Shown in pieces: positions 1-7,018 of a stretch of DNA of 36,738 nt. The notes under the pieces are model-generated. The model saw nothing but the letters and a program-made list of their open reading frames with translations, had not been told where the DNA came from and searched no databases. Every line of letters begins with the position of its first letter. Position 1 is the first letter of the stretch. A program made the position numbers and the translations under genes. The DNA comes from WFQV01 sp964611145 (lineage in GTDB: Bacteria > Bacteroidota > Ignavibacteria > Ignavibacteriales > Melioribacteraceae): positions 1 to 36,738 of the forward strand of contig CAZSYM010000019.1 in the NCBI GenBank assembly GCA_964611145.1, in the 5' to 3' direction.

Positions 1-1398
1 AATCGTTGTTGTAGGATTAAACGGATTGGGGTAATTCTGTTTGAGTAAAAACCTGTTGGGGTTTTCGAGTAAAATATTTTGGGAGTTAACCGAAACAACA
101 TCTTCAATTCCAATTTTTTGGAACCAAACGTTCATTTCCCCGTTACGTGTATCTCCCCAAACTACGTTTAAAGTATCGTTGTTAAATTCGACACACATAA
201 AATCGTTTCCGTTCCGATTAAGAACAGAGTCATAGGGAAGAAGCGTATCGGAAATAACAAAATTGGGTGAGAAGTTACTCGCGCCATTTAAACGAACCGC
301 GCCGTATATTTCGTAGTCGGAAGCGTAGCCCGAGCCGTCTCCGTTTCTTCTGTCGCGCCAGGTTATAGCCAAGTCCCCGTCGCTATCAAAATCCGCCCAT
401 ACCAAATCTTGCATAACTCCGTTGCCCGGCTCGTCGTCGTTTATTCTTTTCGGCTCGCTCCAAGTTTCCCCCTCGTCGAAACTTTCGATAAAAGTCACAT
501 CGGCATCGCCGAATTTTTCATCGAGAAAAATGAAGGCAAGATGTTCCGCATTTGACGGATCGGAACGTAACACGTAACCCTTCTTTGCCAAAGTATCGTG
601 AACAATATGTGTTTGAGCGTAAACGGAGAAATATGTGAACGTAACGCCGCCGTCGGAGGATTTTGCCAAAATGTATTGGGGATAAATATTTTGTGAGGGA
701 ACGTAACTGGAATAAACGGCGTAAAAATTTCCATTGCTCGCCACTGCGGGCGTGGGCATCGGCGAGCGTATTATGTTGCCTGCCAAAAAATTCGGAGAGT
801 CCAGATATTGCAAGTTGCTAAAAGCGTTTCCTCCGTCGGAATAAACAAAATAGGGATGAAACGGCGGCGAGACGGTTCCGGCAACCTTGGCGTTAACGGT
901 TGTAAGATAAATTCTCCCGTCAAAAATTCCTCCTGAAGTATCAATGCAAAGCCACGGACGGTCAATCGGGAACTTTCCCGAGTCGGCGTTTACATTAATT
1001 GCCTCAACAGGTTTGCTCCAAGTTGTTCCGCCGTCTGTGGATTTCCTAACGTAAACCCCTCCTTCGTTCAATCTGTGATTGGAATTAATGAACGAAAGGA
1101 AAACCTCGCCTGCCTTGTTAAACGCAAGAGAAACATCGGCAGCCGTTGCTTGCATGAATGCGTTCTCAAGCGTTACGGCAGGTTGCCACGTTCTACCGGC
1201 GTCAAACGAATTGCGAGTTTTAATATAAATTTTCCCGTTTGGCAACATCGACATCCAAGCAACCACCACATTTTTCCCATTTGTCGGATTTACTGCAATA
1301 TACGGTTCGCCGTCAAACAAGTCGCCTTGCGAGAGATTAACGTTTTGAGAAAAAAGCTCGGCCGTTAAGAAAAATAAATATGCAAAAAACTTTTTCAT
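1..1398 (-). CDS. Secreted Asp-box (BNR/sialidase-like) repeat protein with type IX secretion tail; 3' end cut by the window edge
   Basis: The reverse strand is open from an ATG at 1398 to base 1, giving at least 466 residues with no stop, so the C-terminus lies outside the window. The N-terminus (MKKFFAYLFFLTAELFSQ) is a signal peptide. At least four Asp-box motifs (S-x-D-x-G-x-T-W type) are visible: SFDAGRTW, STDGGTTW, SSDGGVTF and SFDEGETW. Such repeats mark six-bladed beta-propellers of the sialidase/BNR superfamily. The last visible residues, KQNYPNPFNPTTTI, are the start of the C-terminal sorting domain that sends proteins through the type IX system in Bacteroidota and Ignavibacteria. 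The protein is therefore predicted to be surface-exposed or released. Sialidase activity cannot be claimed: I did not find a convincing FRIP motif or arginine triad, and many Asp-box proteins are not sialidases. Confidence 0.85.
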   Translation of the reverse strand, partial: MKKFFAYLFFLTAELFSQNVNLSQGDLFDGEPYIAVNPTNGKNVVVAWMSMLPNGKIYIKTRNSFDAGRTWQPAVTLENAFMQATAADVSLAFNKAGEVFLSFINSNHRLNEGGVYVRKSTDGGTTWSKPVEAINVNADSGKFPIDRPWLCIDTSGGIFDGRIYLTTVNAKVAGTVSPPFHPYFVYSDGGNAFSNLQYLDSPNFLAGNIIRSPMPTPAVASNGNFYAVYSSYVPSQNIYPQYILAKSSDGGVTFTYFSVYAQTHIVHDTLAKKGYVLRSDPSNAEHLAFIFLDEKFGDADVTFIESFDEGETWSEPKRINDDEPGNGVMQDLVWADFDSDGDLAITWRDRRNGDGSGYASDYEIYGAVRLNGASNFSPNFVISDTLLPYDSVLNRNGNDFMCVEFNNDTLNVVWGDTRNGEMNVWFQKIGIEDVVSVNSQNILLENPNRFLLKQNYPNPFNPTTTI

Positions 1399-1576
1399 CG
1401 CATAAAAAATAAGTTGAAGAAATTTTGTTCCGGTAAATAATTTGTTCAAAGTAGTAAAAAATAATTTAAATAAAAAGAGCTTCCTCTTACGACGCAAAAC
1501 ACCACAAAGAAAAATTTCGTTTGAACCGCATTTCCTTTTGAGTATATTTAAAGATTAAATTCCTAATTTCTAAGAA
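1399..1576. promoter_or_regulatory. AT-rich divergent intergenic region
   Basis: This 178-bp gap separates the start of the minus-strand Asp-box protein from the plus-strand secreted protein, so it must hold promoters for both if each is transcribed from its own start. It is rich in A/T runs. I could not place a convincing Bacteroidota-type promoter (TTTG around -33 and TAnnTTTG around -7) in either direction. No RNA gene is recognised. Confidence 0.35.
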
Positions 1577-2356
1577 TTGCAATTGAAAAAATTTGCCTCC
1601 ATAGTTTTGTTGATGTTTGCTTTTGCCGTAACCCTCGCGGCACAAAGCATTTATTTTTGTACCGGGCATACATCGGACGGAGATCCCATAAATCCCGTCA
1701 ATACCTTTAAAATCAAACCCTCCGGCGGATACCTCTATATTTTATTCAACAACGACGGGAAGAAAATAGAAACCGGTTTGATATATTTGTTTATAGACAA
1801 AAAAATGAACGGCAACTTCGAACCTTTCGATAGCAAAGTCCTACGCTTGGATTCAGCAACAACTTGGACAGCATACAATTACAAGTTTAGCGAACCAGGT
1901 AAATATCTCATTTACTTTCTTGACTCCAAGCAGAATAAGATTGCCCAGGATACTCTGCACGTAGAGTTGGAAAGCGAATTTAAGCGATATCGTCAAGATG
2001 TTACAAGCGACTACTACTACAATTGCGAAATGGTCTTTTGCGAAATTGTGCTTGGCGGGAAACCGATCAGAATCACAAATCACGCATACCTCAAAAAGAA
2101 CAACGGTTTAATTTATGTTTATCTTAACAATGGCACTCCTTTCAACACACCTGCGCTAATTGTGGATGTGTGGAAAAAGGGAAATAACACAGAAGATTAT
2201 GACGAATTTATCGAAACAAAATATTTTAAGATAGACCCCGAATGGTCGGACACGTATTTTAAATATATATTCAAAGAACCGGGCGAATACAAATTTTCTG
2301 TTTACAACAAACACGAAGCTTTAATTATATCAAATTACATTCAAGTTTATAGGTAG
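1577..2356 (+). CDS. Secreted protein of unknown function built from two similar domains
   Basis: 259 residues from a TTG start. An in-frame stop at 1571 rules out anything further upstream; a second TTG at 1583 is an equally possible start and gives the more usual signal-peptide opening LKKFAS. The signal peptide runs to about AAQ-S, so the product is exported. After it come two domains that look like diverged copies: each opens with a strand ending FC, has a central strand (GGYLYILFNNDG in the first, NGLIYVYLNNG in the second), and closes with FSEPGKYLIYF or FKEPGEYKFSVY followed by a final strand. The EPG(K/E)Y pattern is typical of Ig-like or jelly-roll beta-sandwich domains. No catalytic motif is seen. 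The next gene, rfbA, starts 7 bp after the stop, so the two are probably co-transcribed, though a shared job is not obvious. Confidence 0.75.
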   Translation: MQLKKFASIVLLMFAFAVTLAAQSIYFCTGHTSDGDPINPVNTFKIKPSGGYLYILFNNDGKKIETGLIYLFIDKKMNGNFEPFDSKVLRLDSATTWTAYNYKFSEPGKYLIYFLDSKQNKIAQDTLHVELESEFKRYRQDVTSDYYYNCEMVFCEIVLGGKPIRITNHAYLKKNNGLIYVYLNNGTPFNTPALIVDVWKKGNNTEDYDEFIETKYFKIDPEWSDTYFKYIFKEPGEYKFSVYNKHEALIISNYIQVYR

Positions 2357-2363
2357 GGAACAA

Positions 2364-3227
2364 ATGAAAGGTATTATTCTTGCAGGTGGCTCGGGTACAA
2401 GGCTTTACCCAATTACAAAAGTTTACAGCAAGCAATTAGCTCTTATTTATGACAAACCATTAATTTATTATCCCTTGTCGATTCTCATGTTAGGTGGAAT
2501 TAAGGATATACTCATTATTTCAAACGAAGAAACCATTCCTCTCTACCAAAGACTTTTCGGGGATGGCTCGCAACTGGGATTAAACATGCAGTATGTCGTC
2601 CAGGCGGCACCCAACGGAATTGCGGAGGCTTTCATTCTGGGTGAGGAGTTCATTGGGAATGACAACGTTACCCTCATTTTGGGTGACAATATCTTTTACG
2701 GACGGCTTGACTTTTTCTACAACGCCCTCAAAAATAATGAACCGGGGGCGACAATATTTGCTTATCAAGTAACGGACCCCCAACGCTATGGAATCGTGGA
2801 ATTCGACGAGAGCGGGAAAGCGCTTTCAATAGAAGAAAAGCCCGATAAACCGAAATCCGACTACGCCGTGCCGGGACTTTATGTGTATGATAATCAAGTC
2901 GTGGAAATTTCGAAGAATCTTAAACCTTCCGCTCGGGGGGAATTGGAAATCACCGACGTAAACAAAGCATACATGAACAAGGGACAATTACGAGTAGAAA
3001 AAATAGGCCGAGGCGTCGCATGGCTCGATACCGGGACGCCCGAAGCTTTACTAAAGGCTTCTAATTTCTTCGGCGTAATCGAAGACAGACAAGGTTTGAA
3101 AGTCGCTTGTATCGAGGAAATAGCTTATACAAGGGGTTTCATTGGGAAAAATGAATTCAAAAATTTAATATACTCCATTCCGAAGTCGCTTTACAGAAAC
3201 TATCTTGAAAAATTGCTTGACGAATAA
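2364..3227 (+). CDS. rfbA: Glucose-1-phosphate thymidylyltransferase (RmlA/RfbA)
   Basis: Makes dTDP-glucose from dTTP and glucose-1-phosphate, the first step to dTDP-L-rhamnose and other dTDP-sugars for surface polysaccharides. The N-terminus MKGIILAGGSGTRLYPIT carries the nucleotide-binding signature G-G-x-G-T-R-L, followed by SKQLALIYDKPLIYYPLS, LGDNIFYG (metal-binding Asp) and EEKPDKPKSDYAVPGLY, all in the RmlA order. At 287 residues it matches the short RmlA form (about 290). The usual LPVYDKP stretch reads ALIYDKP here, a small variation. The other rhamnose genes (rfbB, rfbC, rfbD) are not beside it; the polysaccharide operon in this window lies 28 kb away. The call itself is firm. Confidence 0.95.
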   Translation: MKGIILAGGSGTRLYPITKVYSKQLALIYDKPLIYYPLSILMLGGIKDILIISNEETIPLYQRLFGDGSQLGLNMQYVVQAAPNGIAEAFILGEEFIGNDNVTLILGDNIFYGRLDFFYNALKNNEPGATIFAYQVTDPQRYGIVEFDESGKALSIEEKPDKPKSDYAVPGLYVYDNQVVEISKNLKPSARGELEITDVNKAYMNKGQLRVEKIGRGVAWLDTGTPEALLKASNFFGVIEDRQGLKVACIEEIAYTRGFIGKNEFKNLIYSIPKSLYRNYLEKLLDE

Positions 3228-3303
3228 AAGCATGCTTCTTGCGTCATTCGTTTCTGTTTGATAAATTGAATTAAAAATCTTCTAATTATTTCGGGAGTTT
3301 GAT

Positions 3304-5109
3304 ATGGGGCTGTTTTCTGGCTCTAAAAAGGTAATAAAAACACTAACGGAAGAAAACGAGGAACTCCGTAACAGATTACATAAAGCCTTAGAAAAGCAAA
3401 AGAGTTACGAGGAGCTCGAAGAACAAATTTCTAATGCCAGGAAAGAACTTTCCGACATTTCCGCCGAAGAAAGACGAATCAACGAAAGAGTGATAAATCT
3501 CGAAAGGGCGGAATCCGAAAAGAGAGCCGAAATAGAAAAACTCGATAATAAAATATCCGAGCTAAACGCAAAATCGGAGGAACTCCGCACCGAAATAGAA
3601 AAAAGAGAAGAAGAGCTTAAAGAAATAGAAAAAAGCATTTCGGAAAAAAGGGGAATAAGCAGCAATCTAAGCGAATCCATCGAAGCGAACGAGAACGAAT
3701 TGGAACGGCTCGGCGAGGCAATCAACAAAAGCAGCAGCGAACTGGAATCCAAACAGAAACAGTTGACAGAACTCGAGGTGGAAATATCCGAAAAACAGAA
3801 CGAGCTGAACAAATTGAACTCCGAACTTTTCGAAAAAAACAAATCTCTAATCGAGCTTAAAGATAAATTGGAAACTCTTAATTCCCAGATTTCCGAAAGA
3901 GAAAAAACGCTCGAAGAGTTAGAGAAAACCATTTCCGAAAAAACCGAAACACTCGAAAAGCTGGAAGAAAAAGCGAAATCCCTGGAAGAAAAAATAGAAA
4001 ACGGCGAAAAGAAACTTGCCCAGCTCGAAGAGAAAATTGACATCAATGAAGAAATCCATAACAACCTGCAAAATTCATTGGCACAGCTTACTTTACAGCT
4101 TTCTGAAAAGGATAAGCTTTACAACGAATACAATGCAAAGAAAGACGCCCTTGCGGAAGAGCTTCAAAACGCTCGGCTTGAACTTTCGGAAGCGAAAGGT
4201 GAATTAGAACAAGTTTCAACACACCTTAAAACATTAAAAAATGAACTTTCGGAGTTAGAAGAGAAAAGGCTCGAACTTTCAGGCGAAATTAACAAACTCG
4301 AAAACACTAAAAACAAACTACACGAAGACGTTCTGGAAGTGCGCGAGGAAATAGAACGAGCGCAAGAAGAATTGAAAAATTTGAAGAGGAGTATTTCCGA
4401 ACACGAAAAACGGAAATACGAAGCCGAGGAAAGCGCCCTCCGATTGGAAGACAAGTTGAACATCACTCTATCCAAATTCAGCGAACAATTGCACGAAGCC
4501 GGAGAACGCCTTAATACTATCAAAAAAGAAATACTTTACAAGGAACGCGAACTGAGCGAAAAGGAAAGAACCATTCTGGAAAAATCCTCTCAAATAGCCG
4601 AATACGGAAGCCTTCTTAAAGTAATGAAAAAAGAAAAAGCGAACCTTGAGGAAAGCATCAATGCGTTACGCGAACACGAACGTGAGCTTAGCGCCATTCA
4701 CGAAAATTTAATGGACAGATTGACCCAAAAGAAAATCGAATACAGTTCGCTCCAAAACAATGCCTTGGAAATCCGCCATGCAAACATGGATTTGGAAAAG
4801 GATTTGCAAAAACTTTTGGAACAAGCTGGCAAAGATTATTCGGAAATAGAAAAGCAAAAAGAGGTGATAACCGCGGAGATAATAGAAAACGAAAGAAAGT
4901 TGGAAAAACTGGTCGAGGAAATAGAAAAGAAACGTCAGGAATTGGAAAACATTCGCAAGGAAACGGCAAATATCGAGATAGAAAAAGAAGATTACTCCGC
5001 AAAGCTTTCAGAATTAGTTGAAATGGAAAAATCCTTGAAGAATAAAATCGAACGCTACGGAAAAATGCTTAGTGATTTGAACGAAGACAAAAACCAGGAA
5101 GACAAATAA
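3304..5109 (+). CDS. Long coiled-coil protein without proline, cysteine or tryptophan
   Basis: 601 residues, starting MGLFSGSKKVIKTL and becoming a Glu/Lys/Leu/Ser-rich heptad pattern from about residue 15 to the end. I find no Pro, Cys or Trp, so a nearly uninterrupted coiled coil is predicted; if continuous it would be a rod of roughly 85-90 nm. There is no Walker A motif, no SMC-type ABC signature, no globular hinge, no signal peptide and no membrane segment, so it is not an SMC/RecN ATPase or an outer-membrane protein. It is probably cytoplasmic and structural, of the kind seen in filament-forming coiled-coil-rich proteins, but this is inference from composition. GGGAG lies just upstream of the ATG. 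It stands between rfbA and the acetyltransferase remnant with short gaps on both sides. Confidence 0.8.
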   Translation: MGLFSGSKKVIKTLTEENEELRNRLHKALEKQKSYEELEEQISNARKELSDISAEERRINERVINLERAESEKRAEIEKLDNKISELNAKSEELRTEIEKREEELKEIEKSISEKRGISSNLSESIEANENELERLGEAINKSSSELESKQKQLTELEVEISEKQNELNKLNSELFEKNKSLIELKDKLETLNSQISEREKTLEELEKTISEKTETLEKLEEKAKSLEEKIENGEKKLAQLEEKIDINEEIHNNLQNSLAQLTLQLSEKDKLYNEYNAKKDALAEELQNARLELSEAKGELEQVSTHLKTLKNELSELEEKRLELSGEINKLENTKNKLHEDVLEVREEIERAQEELKNLKRSISEHEKRKYEAEESALRLEDKLNITLSKFSEQLHEAGERLNTIKKEILYKERELSEKERTILEKSSQIAEYGSLLKVMKKEKANLEESINALREHERELSAIHENLMDRLTQKKIEYSSLQNNALEIRHANMDLEKDLQKLLEQAGKDYSEIEKQKEVITAEIIENERKLEKLVEEIEKKRQELENIRKETANIEIEKEDYSAKLSELVEMEKSLKNKIERYGKMLSDLNEDKNQEDK

Positions 5110-5175
5110 TTTTGGCGCGAAGAGGACAACTCAAGAATAAGAAAATCCTCGTGTTCATACGGTAGGAGGGAAATA

Positions 5176-5412
5176 TTGGAAACTCTGCAAATAAGAAAAG
5201 CCAACGAAAAGGACGTAGGAACAATACTGAAATTCATCAAAGGACTGGCGGAAATAGCCGTCGAAAGAAACTGCGGAAGATTCGAATGGAGCGTGTTGGA
5301 TTGGAACAAACCCGCAATCGACTTTTACAAATCCCTCGGTGCAAAGCCCATGAAAGAATGGACTGTTTTCAGATTGGACGAAGAAGCCTTGAACAATTTA
5401 GCTGGAGTTTAA
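5176..5412 (+). pseudogene. GNAT acetyltransferase remnant with an internal in-frame deletion
   Basis: 78 residues from TTG at 5176, preceded at 5 bp by a strong AGGAGGG. The first part (METLQIRKANEKDVGTILKFIKGLAE) matches the N-terminus of spermidine/spermine-type GNAT acetyltransferases. The rest (IAVERNCGRFEWSVLDWNKP, then AIDFYKSLGAKPMKEWTVFRL) matches their C-terminal third. Known members are about 155-165 residues, and here the middle 80-90 residues are missing, including motif A (R/Q-x-x-G-x-G/A) that holds acetyl-CoA. The junction LAE occurs in both flanking family segments, which suggests deletion between short repeats. The frame is kept and the ribosome site is excellent, so a short protein may still be made, but acetyltransferase activity is not expected. 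The mechanosensitive channel gene starts 1 bp after its stop. Confidence 0.7.
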
Positions 5413-5413
5413 A

Positions 5414-6634
5414 ATGAAAGATTTCTTTGACAAAATTTTAATTTGGTTGGATAAATATCCGCTATTCGCCAATTCAATCAAACTCGTTTTTCTTTTGCTT
5501 TTATCCGCTTTCATTTACAGTATCTCGAAAAAGCTCCTGACAACCACGATTCGAAAAATAACCGCAAAAACAAAGACAAAATATGACGATGCGTTTTTCG
5601 ACGAAACCCTCATCCGCCGCGTTTCTTACTTGATTCCGCTTTTTTTGATAGACATGTTTTCCTTTTGGTTAAAGGGTTGGGATGCCTTTCTAAGCCAAAC
5701 CATGCACATTCTTGTTCTCATCACAATGCTCTTGGTCATCAGCGCTTTTCTGAATTCCCTGACCAGGGTTCTGGAAAATATTAAGAAATTTCGTAATCGC
5801 CCTATCAAGGGTTATATCCAGGTAATCAAAATTATAATTTGGGTTTGGGGACTCATTCTACTGGTAGGCATAATCACTTCGAAAGACCCGTGGGCAATTA
5901 TCGGCGGATTAAGTGCAATGACAGCCGTCATCATTTTGGTTTTCAAGGATACAATCCTTTCCTTCGTGGCAAGTATTCAAATTTCCTCTTACGATTTGGT
6001 ACGAGTCGGAGATTGGATAGAAGTGCCAGCCTTCGGCGCCGACGGAGACGTAATAGACCTTTCCCTAAACGTTGTCAAAATTCAAAATTGGGATAAAACA
6101 ATAAGCGTGATTCCCACTTACAAATTGTTGGACAGCACTTTCAAGAATTGGCGAGGAATGGAAGAAACAGGCGGACGTAGGATAAAACGCTCTATTTACA
6201 TTGACCAAAACAGCGTCAAGTTCGCCGACGACAAACTGCTTGCCAAGTTTGAAAAAATAGAGCTCTTAAAGGATTACGTACGAAGAAAAAAAGAGGAAAT
6301 AGAAAAATATAATCAAGCCCATAATATCGACACCGAAAATCCCGTCAACGGCAGAAGAATGACAAACTTGGGAACCTTCCGAGAATATCTAAAAGCATAT
6401 CTTAGAAATCGCGACGACATTAATAAAAACCTAACCTTCCTCGTTCGCCAACTTCAGCCAGGACCACAAGGCTTGCCCATAGAAATTTACGTTTTCACAA
6501 ACACTACCGAATGGAATAAATACGAAGAAATTCAATCGGACATTTTCGACCATATTTTGGCGGTAGTGCAAGAATTCGATTTGAAAATATTCCAGAATCC
6601 GAGCGGGCGGGACTTTAAAAAACTGAGCAGATAA
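5414..6634 (+). CDS. Mechanosensitive ion channel of the MscS family, YbdG type
   Basis: 406 residues, close to E. coli YbdG (415). Several transmembrane helices lie in the first 190 residues (for example around 20-40, 70-90, 95-115 and 135-160). The MscS pore-helix/beta-domain transition follows: GGLSAMTAVIILVFKDTILS, then SYDLVRVGDWIEVPAFGADG, VVKIQNWDKTISVIPTY and FKNWRGMEETGGRRIKRSI. The C-terminal part (RRMTNLGTFREYL, FLVRQLQPGPQGLPIEIYVF, SDIFDHILAVVQEF) follows YbdG rather than MscS itself. It is predicted to sit in the inner membrane and to release solutes on osmotic downshock. GGAG lies 6 bp before the ATG. It follows the acetyltransferase remnant by 1 bp, and a cupin gene begins 1 bp after it, so the three are probably co-transcribed. 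Confidence 0.93.
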   Translation: MKDFFDKILIWLDKYPLFANSIKLVFLLLLSAFIYSISKKLLTTTIRKITAKTKTKYDDAFFDETLIRRVSYLIPLFLIDMFSFWLKGWDAFLSQTMHILVLITMLLVISAFLNSLTRVLENIKKFRNRPIKGYIQVIKIIIWVWGLILLVGIITSKDPWAIIGGLSAMTAVIILVFKDTILSFVASIQISSYDLVRVGDWIEVPAFGADGDVIDLSLNVVKIQNWDKTISVIPTYKLLDSTFKNWRGMEETGGRRIKRSIYIDQNSVKFADDKLLAKFEKIELLKDYVRRKKEEIEKYNQAHNIDTENPVNGRRMTNLGTFREYLKAYLRNRDDINKNLTFLVRQLQPGPQGLPIEIYVFTNTTEWNKYEEIQSDIFDHILAVVQEFDLKIFQNPSGRDFKKLSR

Positions 6635-6635
6635 A

Positions 6636-6965
6636 ATGAAACTCAAAAATATTTTCAATGACATTCCGCGCCACATGCCCGAAGAACTTATGGAAACCCT
6701 CGCCGAAGGTGAAAACATTCGCATCGAGCGAATAATCTCCCGCGGACACACAACACCGGAAAACAAATGGTATGACCAGGAAGAAAACGAATTTGTTTTG
6801 CTATTAAAGGGAAAGGCGAAAATTATGTTCGAAAAGGAAGGGGAAATTTCAATGCAAAAGGGAGATTGGCTTGTAATTCCGGCGCATTCCCGCCACCGCG
6901 TTACTTATACATCGACGGAAGAAGAGGCGATTTGGCTTACTGCATTTTTTACAAGCAAAAAATAA
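6636..6965 (+). CDS. Small cupin-domain protein
   Basis: 109 residues forming one cupin barrel. Visible motifs are G-H-T-T-P-E-N-K-W-Y-D-Q-E-E-N-E-F-V (metal-binding motif 1 region, usually G-x5-H-x-H-x3-4-E) and GDWLVIPAHSRHRV (motif 2, G-D-x3-I-P-x2-x-H). Motif 1 is not canonical: the usual H-x-H is poorly kept, and Glu residues may take the role. Single-domain cupins of this sort include small enzymes and sensor proteins, and the sequence does not decide between them. The start is 1 bp after the channel stop, which suggests translational coupling. It ends facing the minus-strand sensor gene. Confidence 0.82.
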   Translation: MKLKNIFNDIPRHMPEELMETLAEGENIRIERIISRGHTTPENKWYDQEENEFVLLLKGKAKIMFEKEGEISMQKGDWLVIPAHSRHRVTYTSTEEEAIWLTAFFTSKK

Positions 6966-6989
6966 ATTCAACCAAGCGCGAAGAATTTC

Positions 6990-7006
6990 CAAATCTTTTC
7001 GATTTG
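6990..7006. terminator. Weak hairpin between converging genes
   Basis: CAAATC and GATTTG form a 6-bp stem with a TTTTC loop in the 53-bp gap between the ends of the cupin gene and the minus-strand sensor gene. It lacks a T tract in either direction, so it is at best a weak bidirectional terminator. Confidence 0.25.
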
Positions 7007-7018
7007 ACCAATCCGTAT

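Noticed and set aside
3228..3303. AGCATGCT palindrome after rfbA as a terminator
   Set aside because: A self-complementary 8-mer without a loop or following T tract cannot act as an intrinsic terminator.
3405..4064. A 219-codon open frame on the minus strand across the coiled-coil gene
   Set aside because: Its Ser/Phe/Leu-rich product is the mirror of repetitive Glu/Lys codons on the plus strand; it has no domain and the coiled coil explains the DNA.
3304..5109. The coiled-coil gene as an SMC or RecN chromosome protein
   Set aside because: There is no Walker A or B motif, ABC signature or hinge, only the rod.
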